Assembly (NCBI GenBank): GCA_009829735.1
Contig: CM020619.1
Span: 14,685,777-14,749,776, forward strand
DNA: 64,000 nt
Direction of reading: 5' to 3'
DNA from: Pyropia yezoensis
Taxonomy: Eukaryota; Rhodophyta; Bangiophyceae; Bangiales; Bangiaceae
The position numbers and the translations under genes were made by a program. The notes beneath the pieces are model-generated. The model made no database searches and had not been told where the DNA came from. It was given only the letters and a program-made list of their open reading frames with translations. Shown one piece after another: positions 18,040 to 27,849 of this stretch (positions within the stretch are counted from its first letter, which is position 1; each line of letters begins with the position of its first letter).

Positions 18040-20583
18040 TCACTTTCTGAAAAACGACCGAGAGCCCACCGACAGCTCCGAGTCAATCCGCGACAGCGCA
18101 CCCCCCCCCCCGGCCGACGGCATGGCGCCCGAGTGGGTGGCGTGGCGCACCAGCGGGCCGGCGCCCGGCAGGCCGCCCCCCCGCCCGCGGCCGCCGCCAG
18201 GCACGGCCCCTGAAGAAGAAAAGAAGGACGCCGAGCCGACCAGCTTTTGGTCAATCGCCGACGGGTTCCGGGGGAGGGTGCGCGCCGACCCGGCGCGGGA
18301 CATTCCCCCAGCCGAGGGGGCCGTTGATAACGAGGCGGCACTGCTAGAGGCGCCCCCGATAGGCCGCCCGCCGCCCGCTGCGCCCGACGGCGCGCCCGAC
18401 GCGGTATGGAGCGTCGGCAGCGCCGGCAGGCCAGACGATGACCCGTAGGCACTCCCTCGCCACGCAGTGCCCCCGCCGGGTACAACCGACGCCGACGACC
18501 CGGCAGCGCCACTGCTGCCGCCGCCGCCCGTGCCGCTGCCCTTGGAGCTTCCCCGGTCCTCGTCGGCAAAGTAGGACTCGGCCACCACCTTGTCCGCGTC
18601 ACGCCGCCGGTGGCCAATGGCAAGGAGAGTGCCTACCACGGCTCCGCCCAAGAGGATGCCCCCCATCACCGCCCCCACCAGTAGGAGCACCACATTTAGA
18701 CGCTTGGAGAGGAACCCGCCCAGGCCCGACTCGCTGTCGCCCCCCGACGGCTTCACACCGCCGACGCCACCGCCGACAGTGTTGGTGCCATCGCCACTCA
18801 CCCCGTTGTCAGAGACACCACCCCCGCCGCCAACACCGACGGAGGCCGCCGTTACTCCTGTTGACGGCAGCCCAACGGTCCAGTCATAGCGCCCAAACGC
18901 GGCCGCTCCCGCGTCGTCCGCTGCAAACTGGCCGTGCAACAGGCCCACGCAGAAAAAGGACGTTCTTGCAATGTCCAACGCGCAACTGCGAGGCTCGACG
19001 GTGGCAGCGGCATTGCTACCGCCGCTCCCGGCACTCCCCCCAGCATCCTCGTACAGCAGCCGCCCAAGCGGGTCATAGACCATCACCCACGGGGCCACCG
19101 CCCCCGAGCTGGGGTCCTGCACGTGCCCTACCAGCACTACGTTACCGCCACGCTCGACCATGACCGACACGGCCCGCTCCGACGCGGCAGGCGCCGACTC
19201 GTTCCACACCACCACCGCCTTGTGAATGAAGGCCGCAGCCGCCACCGCCTCCCCACCCGTCGACGAGGACGGTGAGGTCAGGTTGAAGAGCGCGAGGAGC
19301 GCATCGTCCCGACGCCCATCAGCGACGCTCGCCACCCCCGCCGCGTACACGCGGCCGGCAGCGCCGGCGGCCATGCTGGCCGCCACAAAGGACGACTGCG
19401 CAAGGACCTCCATGGCGGGAGTGACGGTGCCATCGGCGGCCAGGCGGCGCGCCAGCCGACCGTCCAGGGCATACACCACCAGCCGGTCGCGAGTAACCAC
19501 ATCGCCCGCACTGGCCGCGTCGGCCGCGCCGTCTGCCGCAACAGTGCGGCCGGCGTCACCGGCATCGCCGGTCACTTCGCTCACCGCAATTGTCTGCTGC
19601 ACCGCCACGTAGACGGTGCCATCGACGGCAATGGCGAGCGCCGATGCGTGCTCGTCCGCGGCGGTGCCCCACTGCACGCCGTGGGCCAACGTCGGCCGCG
19701 AGACGCCGCCACCCTCGCCGGCGGTAACGTTGAGCTCCAGGATGACCACGTCTCGGCGCCCAGCGGCGGCCCCAAACTGGGCGCCCCGCGTCCAGCCCGC
19801 CACAACCAGGGAGCCCCCCGCCCCCCCCCCGTCACCCCCTACGTCTGGCCGCACCGCAACGGCGGTGTAGGCATCGGCCGCTGCCGTGCCGTTTTGGTAC
19901 GTCCACCGCGGCGGGGCCGCCGCGTCGGGCGAAAAGCACAGCAGGGCGCCGTCGTAGAACGACTCCCCGTCGGCCGCAGACGCAACCGCACGGTCGCCGC
20001 CGCCGGCGCCGCCACCGCTGCCGTCCCCAGCATCCCTGGAGCCGTCATACCGTCCATTGGTCGTCACCGCCAGGTACACCCCCGACGGGGCAACGACCAG
20101 CCCGCCGAGCGCGTCGAGCCCCCCCGACGAAACCACGTCGGTGCGCCATAGGACGTCGCCCAGAGGGGAGGCCTTTAGCAGGAATACACCTGACGAGCCC
20201 ACTGCCGCGGTCGAAGCGGCCACCCGAGAGGTACCCGCCACATAGACCGCCCCCGTCGAGTCCAAGGCTACCGCCGACGGAAGATCCCGATGGGCCGAGC
20301 CCGACGGCGTGGGCGTCGACGCCACCGCCCCCCCACCCCCGTCCGCGTCGCGGGCTGGGAGAGCCCGGACAGAAAACGCACCGTCGGCGCCGCGGGGGGC
20401 GGCTGTGACAGCGGCGGCGGCGGCGGCGACCACCGCCGCCGCCACTAAGGCGGCCGCTCGTCGCCGCAGCGGTGGGCAGTGGGGGCGGCGCCGCGGCGCA
20501 CCCGCTGGGGGGTTGGCCGGTGCCCGTGGCCACCGCATGGACATCGTTGGTCGCCGGGAACGGGGCACAACAGTAGGCGGCAT
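18040..20583 (-). CDS. Single-pass membrane protein with beta-propeller-like ectodomain
   Basis: The ORF is 847 residues from an ATG at 20583 (in-frame ATGs at residues 14 and 16 are alternatives). Residues about 40-62 are a hydrophobic Ala/Val run after an Arg-rich start, consistent with a signal peptide. Residues about 90-590 contain spaced motifs like AVALDSTGAVYVAGTS and IAVDGTVYVAV, as in SBBP/NHL-type beta-propeller repeats. A Gly/Ser linker precedes one transmembrane segment at about 628-655, followed by HRRR and a 190-residue Ser/Gly-rich tail with basic and phosphorylatable stretches. This is the layout of a type I surface protein. Ligand and role are unknown. No intron is needed. 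Confidence 0.72.
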   Translation of the reverse strand: MPPTVVPRSRRPTMSMRWPRAPANPPAGAPRRRPHCPPLRRRAAALVAAAVVAAAAAAVTAAPRGADGAFSVRALPARDADGGGGAVASTPTPSGSAHRDLPSAVALDSTGAVYVAGTSRVAASTAAVGSSGVFLLKASPLGDVLWRTDVVSSGGLDALGGLVVAPSGVYLAVTTNGRYDGSRDAGDGSGGGAGGGDRAVASAADGESFYDGALLCFSPDAAAPPRWTYQNGTAAADAYTAVAVRPDVGGDGGGAGGSLVVAGWTRGAQFGAAAGRRDVVILELNVTAGEGGGVSRPTLAHGVQWGTAADEHASALAIAVDGTVYVAVQQTIAVSEVTGDAGDAGRTVAADGAADAASAGDVVTRDRLVVYALDGRLARRLAADGTVTPAMEVLAQSSFVAASMAAGAAGRVYAAGVASVADGRRDDALLALFNLTSPSSSTGGEAVAAAAFIHKAVVVWNESAPAASERAVSVMVERGGNVVLVGHVQDPSSGAVAPWVMVYDPLGRLLYEDAGGSAGSGGSNAAATVEPRSCALDIARTSFFCVGLLHGQFAADDAGAAAFGRYDWTVGLPSTGVTAASVGVGGGGGVSDNGVSGDGTNTVGGGVGGVKPSGGDSESGLGGFLSKRLNVVLLLVGAVMGGILLGGAVVGTLLAIGHRRRDADKVVAESYFADEDRGSSKGSGTGGGGSSGAAGSSASVVPGGGTAWRGSAYGSSSGLPALPTLHTASGAPSGAAGGGRPIGGASSSAASLSTAPSAGGMSRAGSARTLPRNPSAIDQKLVGSASFFSSSGAVPGGGRGRGGGLPGAGPLVRHATHSGAMPSAGGGGALSRIDSELSVGSRSFFRK

Positions 20584-21297
20584 TGGGGGCAGGGGGGAGA
20601 GGACGACGGTGAGAAGGAAGGAGAGAACAAGAGTGGAAGAAGAGGGGGGGGGGCGGGTGGGCGGCGCGTGAGCGGCGGGTGGGCAGGCGAAAAACGCCCG
20701 GCCCCGTCACGGCCGCCCACCCGCGCCGCCCAACCGCCCGCCCACACGTCACTGCCGCAGCCGCCAGCCGCACCGGCGTCAGAAAAAGACGAAGAAGAAA
20801 TAACGATAGCCCGCCCACCACCGCCGCCCGCCCGAAGCGGTAATCCCGCGCGGGCCCAGCACGCCGTCTGTCGCCGGCCGGCGTGGAGGGGGGGGGGGGA
20901 GGGGAAGGACGGCGGTCAGGCGGGTGCCTCCCCAGCTACCACCACCACCCAGCCACGGCAGCGGCGACGGCCCACCCAATCCCCCCTCGCGGCTTCCTGC
21001 TCCTTCCCCCACCCCCCCTCACCCACCACCCCCCCCTCACCCCACCCCCACCACCACTTCCACCGCACCACCGCGCACCACCGCGTTCGCCCACCACACG
21101 GATTACCGCGTGGTGGGGCCGCTGACACCAACTAGAGGTGCGGGGAAGGGCAGAGCAGCCGCGGCCAGCAGCGGCGGCTGCTGCCATGAGGAGGAGCAGC
21201 AGCGGGGTGAGGCGGGGTGGGGGGAGAGCGGCGGCGGGGCGCCCGTGCGCCCGACAGAGGGCCACCGTGTCGCCCCGTCTTACCGTGCAGGTGGGGG

Positions 21298-21339
21298 GGC
21301 AACGTCACCGCCCCCCCCGGGGGGGGCGGTGACGTTGCC
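21298..21339. repeat. Perfect 42-nt palindrome with CRE-like arms
   Basis: Two 21-nt arms (21298-21318 and 21319-21339) are exact reverse complements with no spacer. Each arm contains GGCAACGTCACCG joined to eight C or G. The ACGTCA/TGACGT cores resemble bZIP binding sites. Confidence 0.75.
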
Positions 21340-21420
21340 GCCACTCCCCCCCCCCTCCTCCCCCTTCCCCCGACAAGGGCAAAGGGCGCACAGGCAGGCA
21401 GACAGCCATGGCGGTGAGAG

Positions 21421-21473
21421 TGGGCGGTGGGCGGTGGACGGTGGGCGGTGGACGGTGGGCGGTGGGCGGTGGG
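21421..21473. repeat. 7-bp minisatellite GGGCGGT/GGACGGT
   Basis: About seven to eight consecutive copies of GGGCGGT with GGACGGT variants. Confidence 0.7.
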
Positions 21474-22544
21474 CAGAAAGGGCGGCGGGCGGTGGGTAGA
21501 GGGTAGTAGAGGGGGCAGTGGGGGCAGTAGGCAGCCAAGCAAAGGTCGTCCACCACCCGAAGGGGATACGCAAGAGGCCGTCGGTAGGGCCATCATCTCC
21601 AGCACACCCTCTTCATGAGCCCCATGGGAGGCCCGCTTCGTCGTCTCTTTCCGCACCAGGAGAAGGAGGGGGACAACACGCCTGTCATAGAGGCGTGGGA
21701 GGCGTGCGAGAGGCGTGCCGGGCGAGACTCTGCCGCTTCGCTGCCGTGCAAGGGGGGCGGCGCAAGAGCCGCGTCCTTGAGGGAGACTGAGTCGCACGAA
21801 ACTGCGTCCCATCGCGTAAGTTGTGTCCTCATAATTCTTCTTTGCATAGTGAGCAAGTATTGAAAAGTTCGAACATTTGTTGTGTAAACACGATTTCGAG
21901 CACGTCGCACGTGAGCCGTGGCCCACGGCCCGTTGGGCAGGGCTCTTGGGGGGGGGGTGTGGGACGAATCGAAATTTTTGGGTGCCGTCCCAGGCACACT
22001 CTCCCCCGCTCGCTGTTCTCGCCCTCGTCCCGGCGCACGCTGCTTGCGGCTGTGGACGGCTTGACTTGGCCATCCGCCTTCCCCCCCCCGTCTTGGCCAA
22101 GGATGACAAGGACAGTCGCGGTGGGTAGGAACGACGCGGGCGGGCACCCCCCTGCAAACTTCTCCCCCCCCTTTCCCCCCCTCTCTTCTCCTTGCCCGCT
22201 CGCCGCTACCCCCCCCCCTCCTCCCCCCCCCTCTCTTCTTTGCGTGGGCTTTGGCCCAGCGGTTGGTTCCGTAGCGTTGGCGTTTGACCATGGCCCGTGA
22301 CTCGGGGCTGCCAGGCGCCGCTACCGCCTCCACCCACTGTGGCGCTCTGCCTGCCCATCCCCGCTTCCCACACTTATTGGCCTAGGTGGCTGCGGCGGCG
22401 CTTGGTACGCGGCTTGCCCCTCCTCCCTCGTGTTTTTCTTTTACTGCTCCCCCCCCCCCTCCCCTCCCCTCCTGTCGTCTGGGGTGGGGGAATTTTTTGC
22501 AGGCAGGCGCGCTCCGGCCGTAGCATTCCTGCACCCTGAATCGG

Positions 22545-22546
<2 letters not shown>

Positions 22547-22577
<31 letters not shown>
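22547..22577 (+). repeat. 31-nt uninterrupted G run
   Basis: G at every position from 22547 to 22577, about 800 bases upstream of the 5-phosphatase start. It could form G-quadruplexes; its length may be inexact in any assembly. Confidence 0.8.
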
Positions 22578-23375
22578 CGGGGTGCGCTGTTGGTTGGGGT
22601 AGGGGGGGGGGTGTGTTGGGTGAAGCGGGTTTTGGGGGCGAAGAGGTGTGAGTGGGGGGGGAGGGGGGCAGTGCGGGGCTGCTTGAGACAGCGCACGTCG
22701 TGGACGTACCACGGCGGTGTTTGTTTCTTTGCCTACGCCCGCCGATCGATGCGGACGGTGGGGGCGGTGAGGGGGAAGGGCCTCCCCGCGCGACAGCGCC
22801 GTCGCCGGCCCGGCCGTCTGGTCCGGGCTGCGAAACGGGGAGGGGAGGGCAGAGGGGGTTGCGCCGACCAACGGGAGGGTGGGGGTGGGGGTGAGGTTGG
22901 GTTACGGGGGGGGTGCCGACCGCCGACGCCGCGGCGCGCCCGCCTCTTTGTGCACACGTGAGTGGCGGTCGTGGTGTGGGTGCGGGTTGGCCCCTGGGGC
23001 CGCTGCGATACGCACCCACTACCGCTGACCCCCTGTCACTCCATCCTTTGGCGTTGTTCCACCGGCCACTGCAACCAGAGGCCGCGACAGGGGGCGCGTG
23101 TCCGACTTGGCGGGTGGCGCGCGGTGTGGGGGGTATTGCCCGCCGGTGGGGAGCGGTCGGCACGCCCTGGTCGTCGTGCTCCGCACTGGTTGCGGTTGGA
23201 GAGGGACGGAGGCGGGCGGGCTGTTGTGTGTATTGCGTTGTTGGGCGGCCTGTGTACCCGCCGGCGTCGTCTGGGGGTGGGGGAGCGTCCGCACCGGCTT
23301 GTTGGGCTTGTCCTCGACGACGCAGCTGCCTTGTCCCGTGCAAGACGGTAGGTGGCGGCGGCGGCGGCGGTGACC

Positions 23376-26300
23376 ATGTCCAAGCTGTCCATGCTTGTAT
23401 GCACGTGGAATGTGGGCAACGCGGAGCCGCCCGTGGACCTGAGCGCCTGGCTCGGCGGCAGCGGCAACCGCGAGTATGACATCATTGTGGTGGGCGCGCA
23501 GGAGGCCAACTTTTCGGTCGACACCCCCCGCACCGACGGCGGCGACGCCGAGGCCTCCGCCGCCTCCACCTGGTCATCCCAGCCGCCCGCGTTGACAGCG
23601 TCGACACCAGTGTCGGCGGCGGCCTCGTCATCGGCGGCGGCCTCGTCATCGGCGGCGGCGGCGGCGGCGGCGGTGGCACGGGCGCCCAAGAATGTCAGCA
23701 TGATGAGCTCGCCAACAACGCCGCCTCGGCGGCGGGCGTCGCTCGTGTCGTCTGCGTCGCCCAAGACGGCGTCCAACCGCGCGGCGGGGGCGTTTGGCCC
23801 CGCCTCCGGCTCGCCAGCGCCCAAAAAGAACGTTCCCCCGCCGGTGTCCACCGACTCGACCGCGGACCTGCTGGTGCCCTCTCCGTCGATGGCTTACCCA
23901 GACTCGCCCCTGACACCATCGCGGCGCGGCGCAGCGGCCGCGGCGGCTGCTGCGGCCGCCGTCTCAGGCGCGGTATCTGGGGCCGCCGCCGCCGCGGCGG
24001 TCGCGGCGGGCCGGGGCGTTAGCTCTGTCATTGGCACGGGAGCGGGGAAGAGCCCGCCAGTGACGTCTCCAACCCAGAGGCCAGCACCGGCGGCACCGCC
24101 AATGGCGGGGCCGCCCGTCGCAACTGCAGCGGCAGCGGCACCTGCGGCTGCCGTTGGGGCGGCACCGGAAAAGGAGCGCTTCACGCGGCGGCTACTCCGG
24201 GTGCTGACCACCGCCAACCTCCGCCACCGGTCGTCGGTGCCCAGCGGTGCGCACGCGCCGGTGGGCCACAAGATGCGGAGTAGCAAGAGCCTTGGGGCGG
24301 GGGTGGGGGTGCGCCGCCAAAACCGGTCGGCACGGACGGTGAACTTTGCTGTCAACCCGGGGGTGGCAGGGGGCGGCGGCGGCCCGGCTGGCAGTGAGTC
24401 TGCCTCCCCCTTGTCTCCCGCTGCGCGCATTCCGATTGGGATGCGACACGGCACGTCGCTGATGGAAATTGGGGCGGCGCGCTTCAGCCGCACCGCCGCG
24501 GGGATGGCATCGCCAGACAACACGCTGTCGGCGTCGTCGGGGGGCAGTCCCTCGCCGTTTGTGCGGTCTGTGCCGCTTACCAACTTTGCGCGTGCCGGCA
24601 TGGACGCTTCGGCCGGCGCGATGCTGCACAGCAACGGCAGCGTATGCGGTCCGACTAGGGATGGGCCACAAGGCCGCGGGCAAGACCCGGAAGCAGGTCT
24701 TCGCGACTCCCCGGGGAGTCCCCGTCGTCGTACAGGGGGGGCTCGCCTCAGTAACCCAGGAGGGGCTCGCCTAAGCAGCGGCGGGCGGCCGCCATCGTCT
24801 TCATCGTCACCGGCTGCTCCTGGCGCGACCACCGCTACTTTTAGCAGCTCGGAGGACGACAGCTTTTCCCTGTCTGACGTGGAGGAGGACCCCGAGGCGG
24901 CGGTGCGGGGGCGCGTGGCAGCCGAGTTGAACCCGCCCAGCCAAGCGGCCGTGCAAAGTGTAACGGCGTTACCGGCGGGACAGCGAGTCTCGCGTCGCTC
25001 TGTTGGTGCGCAAGTCTTTCCGCGTGTCGAGCGTGGCCGGTCTTCTGCACGCGCCTTCCCTCGCGCCTGCTCAGAAGGGGCCCTCAACATGCGCCTAAGC
25101 GATCTGGATGATATGGACGATGATGACGACGACCTTGGTTCTTCTCGGCCAATGGTGCAACCGGCAGAGATGAAAGTCACGGACGAACACAGGACGCACG
25201 AGACCGACGATGACGGTGGCGGAGGATCGGACAGAGGACTCATCGAGGACGACGATGGCGACGAGGACGACTATGGTGCTGAGACTGGCATGGATGACGA
25301 TGACGAGGATGCGGCAGCTCTAGGAGAGCTGCAGCGGAAAGAGCTGAGCCTGGGCGAGCCGTCAGACAGCGACGAGGACGACACCTTTGACTTGTACAAC
25401 GTGGACAACCGGAGGAGTCTCGTGGTGGACGAGTCGGCTGCGTCGAATATGCGGCATAGGGTAGCCAAGAAACACTCAAAGCGACGTCGGGTGCTACGCA
25501 AGACGTCAGACGATGCACTGGGCAACCGGTTCAACTCGCGGGTGGCGGCCTGTGTTGGTGACGAGTACGTGGCGGTCGCGCGGCAGCACTTGATGGAAAT
25601 CAAGCTGCAGGTGTTTGTACACCGGCGGATCAAGGACCGGGTGCTCAAGACCAAGACGGTGACCGAGGCCACCGGCATTGGGCATGTTGTCGGGAACAAG
25701 GGAGCGGTGGCGGTTAAGCTGACCATTGACGACACCACCCTGTGCTTTGTGTCCTCCCACCTGGCTGCCCACGAGGGCGCCAAGTTCCTTCGTGAGCGCA
25801 ACGCGCAGGCCCAAGAAATCCTGCGCTCGATTGACCGCGCTGTGCCGGCACTGCACAGTTTTGACCACGTGTTTTGGATGGGCGACCTCAACTACCGGTT
25901 GGACCTATCGCGGGTGGTCCCAGAAGCGGCCGACTGGCAGCACGCGCGCAAGTGGAAGTGGGCGCGCCGGCGTATCGCGGCGGGCAACTATGGGGAGCTG
26001 CTCAAGGCGGACGAGCTCATTGGAGAGATGCAGGGCAACAACTGCGTGTTTGGCCGTTTTGTGGAGGGCCCCCTGGAGTTCATGCCAACCTTCAAGGTGC
26101 ACCGGGACACCGAGGACGCACTGACGGACGCCATTGCTGAGGCCACCGCGTCAGGCGCTTCACCCGAGACGGTCTCTGCCGCGTCGGCTGCGGTCATGTC
26201 CATGTACCAGAAGGAGCGGGTGCCATCCTATTGCGACCGGGTGCTGTGGCACTCTCTGCCTGTCCACCGCAAGCACGCAGTACTACTGGAGTATAGTGCG

Positions 26301-27092
26301 GTGCCCAGCATCAACACGTCGGACCACAAACCCGTCTACGCTGTGTTTGAGCTGACCGTCCCCCGGCCGCTGACCAAGTACCCCCTTCCGCCACCTCTCT
26401 CATCTATCAAGTGCACCATCGATGTGCGACGACTTCGATTGACCGCCTCCTACACCGTCTCCCGGGTGGCTGGCGGCGGGGGGTACGCGGCAGAGCTGGG
26501 GTCGGGCTTTGACCCTGTGATCTCGACCCAGCACAACGAGTTCCTCGACGACGTGGTACGTACCAACGTCAACGGCAACATCCCGTTGGATGATAACACA
26601 AAGGGTGGTCGCGCTGGCGCCGGGGACAGCAGCTTCTCTTCCGCCGCGATCGGTGGTGGTTCAGACATCCACAGCCGGCGGGCGGTCAAGGTGGAGTTTT
26701 TGGGGCCCAGCCTTCTGCTCAAGGGCCGCTCCTACTCCAGCGTCGTGACCCAGCGGGACAGCAAACGCGACGGCAAGGTGCGGGAGTGCGTCGCCAATGA
26801 GTTGCCGTGCCTCCCCTGTGTGCCGGTGCTGTCCCTGGCTGAGCTCCAGTTCAAGTACTTGACCATGGTCTTTTCGCGGTCGGGCTCCAAGGTCAACAGC
26901 AGCTGCATCCTGCCCATGTCGTCTCTCATCCACGCGCCGGGGCACAAGCTCTCCACCAACCTGGAGCTCCTCAAGCATGGGCGGACCATTGGGACAGTGG
27001 AGCTAGAGGCGGAGTTTGCCATCAGCTGCGAGTGGTGGATCTCGAGCGACAACCGCAAGATTGTCAACCGCAGGGGACGGCCGCGAGGATGA
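23376..27092 (+). CDS. Type II inositol polyphosphate 5-phosphatase with ~650-residue insertion
   Basis: The protein has 1238 residues from the ATG at 23376 (context GACCATGTC). It should remove the 5-phosphate from phosphoinositides or inositol phosphates. The catalytic fold starts at once: CTWNVGN (N12) and VVGAQEANF (E43, Mg2+ ligand). Residues about 56-710 are a low-complexity insertion: Ala/Ser/Gly-rich, then an acidic block. The catalytic domain resumes at about 715 with GNKGAV, SSHLAAHE, WMGDLNYRL (about 833), PSYCDRVLW (about 950) and SDHKPVY (about 981), so all active-site motifs are present. About 200 C-terminal residues follow, possibly a C2/immunoglobulin-like domain. The ORF is continuous; whether part of the insertion is an unspliced intron cannot be decided. 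Confidence 0.92.
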   Translation: MSKLSMLVCTWNVGNAEPPVDLSAWLGGSGNREYDIIVVGAQEANFSVDTPRTDGGDAEASAASTWSSQPPALTASTPVSAAASSSAAASSSAAAAAAAVARAPKNVSMMSSPTTPPRRRASLVSSASPKTASNRAAGAFGPASGSPAPKKNVPPPVSTDSTADLLVPSPSMAYPDSPLTPSRRGAAAAAAAAAAVSGAVSGAAAAAAVAAGRGVSSVIGTGAGKSPPVTSPTQRPAPAAPPMAGPPVATAAAAAPAAAVGAAPEKERFTRRLLRVLTTANLRHRSSVPSGAHAPVGHKMRSSKSLGAGVGVRRQNRSARTVNFAVNPGVAGGGGGPAGSESASPLSPAARIPIGMRHGTSLMEIGAARFSRTAAGMASPDNTLSASSGGSPSPFVRSVPLTNFARAGMDASAGAMLHSNGSVCGPTRDGPQGRGQDPEAGLRDSPGSPRRRTGGARLSNPGGARLSSGGRPPSSSSSPAAPGATTATFSSSEDDSFSLSDVEEDPEAAVRGRVAAELNPPSQAAVQSVTALPAGQRVSRRSVGAQVFPRVERGRSSARAFPRACSEGALNMRLSDLDDMDDDDDDLGSSRPMVQPAEMKVTDEHRTHETDDDGGGGSDRGLIEDDDGDEDDYGAETGMDDDDEDAAALGELQRKELSLGEPSDSDEDDTFDLYNVDNRRSLVVDESAASNMRHRVAKKHSKRRRVLRKTSDDALGNRFNSRVAACVGDEYVAVARQHLMEIKLQVFVHRRIKDRVLKTKTVTEATGIGHVVGNKGAVAVKLTIDDTTLCFVSSHLAAHEGAKFLRERNAQAQEILRSIDRAVPALHSFDHVFWMGDLNYRLDLSRVVPEAADWQHARKWKWARRRIAAGNYGELLKADELIGEMQGNNCVFGRFVEGPLEFMPTFKVHRDTEDALTDAIAEATASGASPETVSAASAAVMSMYQKERVPSYCDRVLWHSLPVHRKHAVLLEYSAVPSINTSDHKPVYAVFELTVPRPLTKYPLPPPLSSIKCTIDVRRLRLTASYTVSRVAGGGGYAAELGSGFDPVISTQHNEFLDDVVRTNVNGNIPLDDNTKGGRAGAGDSSFSSAAIGGGSDIHSRRAVKVEFLGPSLLLKGRSYSSVVTQRDSKRDGKVRECVANELPCLPCVPVLSLAELQFKYLTMVFSRSGSKVNSSCILPMSSLIHAPGHKLSTNLELLKHGRTIGTVELEAEFAISCEWWISSDNRKIVNRRGRPRG

Positions 27093-27598
27093 GAACGCTG
27101 TTGCTGAGGCGGCACTGGGGGGCATGGTTGTTTAGGCGCATCGTCAGCACAGAGGGTATGGGCCTGCGTCTTGCCTCTATTTTTTTTTGGTCTTCTGCAG
27201 TGTGACTGGTGTGGCTCTGTTGGGGTCGGCGCATTCTGTGGTCGCTGCCTAGAACGTGAACAGAAAAGTGACGAAACGTCCACAAACGCGTGCCTCCGGC
27301 CGTGCCGCCGTCCGGACTGTTCCTCTTCCATGTCCTACAGAAGAGACCGCTTGCTTCCACCCCATCTCTGCGATCGCCCCTGTCCACGCGTCTGTCGTGA
27401 ACAAATCGTGGTGGAGGACCCGGTCGTCCGCGACTCGTTCTGGATCACCGGTCCAGACGATCGGAACGAGGCCTTGCTCGCTGCCATTTCGATCAACAGG
27501 TGCTTTGATTTACCGCGGGGGGGCTTCCGTCCCTCAGCCGACGTGTGCACGCTGTCCAAGGCGCCGCTCCCCGACGCCTGCCGTGCCTGATCCGGGCC
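27093..27598 (+). other. 3' flank of the 5-phosphatase and upstream region of U2
   Basis: Contains a 139-codon ORF (27171-27590) with two CxxC pairs near its start, but it overlaps the U2 upstream region and has no recognisable family. I treat it as chance. Confidence 0.35.
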
Positions 27599-27605
27599 TA
27601 TAAAA
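27599..27605 (+). promoter_or_regulatory. TATA box of the U2 snRNA gene
   Basis: TATAAAA lies about 45-50 bases before the predicted U2 5' end in otherwise GC-rich sequence. snRNA genes of plants also carry a TATA box. I could not identify an upstream sequence element. Confidence 0.6.
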
Positions 27606-27648
27606 GCGCACGCCCCTGCGCACTGCGATGCCTTTCCCCCCGCGCTCC

Positions 27649-27849
27649 TCACTCTTCGAAGCCAATCTGGCTTTGATCAAGTGTAGTATCTGTTCTAATT
27701 ACTTTAGCAAGTAATTGCGGTCCCTGTGACCGCTTTGCTATTATCATTTTTCCGAGGTAGGCCGCTGTATCCGCTTGGGCTTGCCCTTGCGGCAGCGTGC
27801 TGCGCTTTGCCCCGGCCTTGCACTCTACCGCCGGGTTTCGCAGAGCACC
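27649..27849 (+). ncRNA. U2 spliceosomal snRNA
   Basis: The block TTGATCAAGTGTAGTATCTG (27674-27693) is the conserved U2 sequence that pairs with the branch site (GTAGTA at 27683-27688). Before it, CGAAGCC/GGCTTTG form stem I. After it, AATTACTT/AAGTAATT form stem II. An Sm site ATTTTTC lies at 27746-27752. Stem III (CCGC...GGGCTTGCCC...GCGG) and stem IV (GTGCTGCG...CGCAGAGCAC) follow, the latter with loop TTGCACTCTACC like the U2B'' binding loop. The ~201-nt length fits the family. It is an essential component of the major spliceosome. The exact 5' end may be off by a few bases. Confidence 0.93.

Larger units (their letters stand above)
20584..23375. other. Divergent intergenic region, repeats but no supported gene
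   Basis: This lies between the minus-strand gene ending upstream at 20583 and the plus-strand 5-phosphatase at 23376, so it should hold both promoters. ORFs here overlap on both strands and are compositional. Notable content is listed separately: a 42-nt palindrome, a 7-bp minisatellite and a 31-nt G run. A more AT-rich patch at about 21800-21910 is the best promoter candidate, without a clear TATA box. Confidence 0.5.

Noticed and set aside
21132-22333. Overlapping minus-strand ORFs in the divergent region
   Set aside because: Low-complexity, no domain, and they cross the palindrome and minisatellite.
27171-27590. 139-codon ORF with two CxxC pairs before U2
   Set aside because: Too short and lying in the snRNA upstream region; no zinc-ribbon context.
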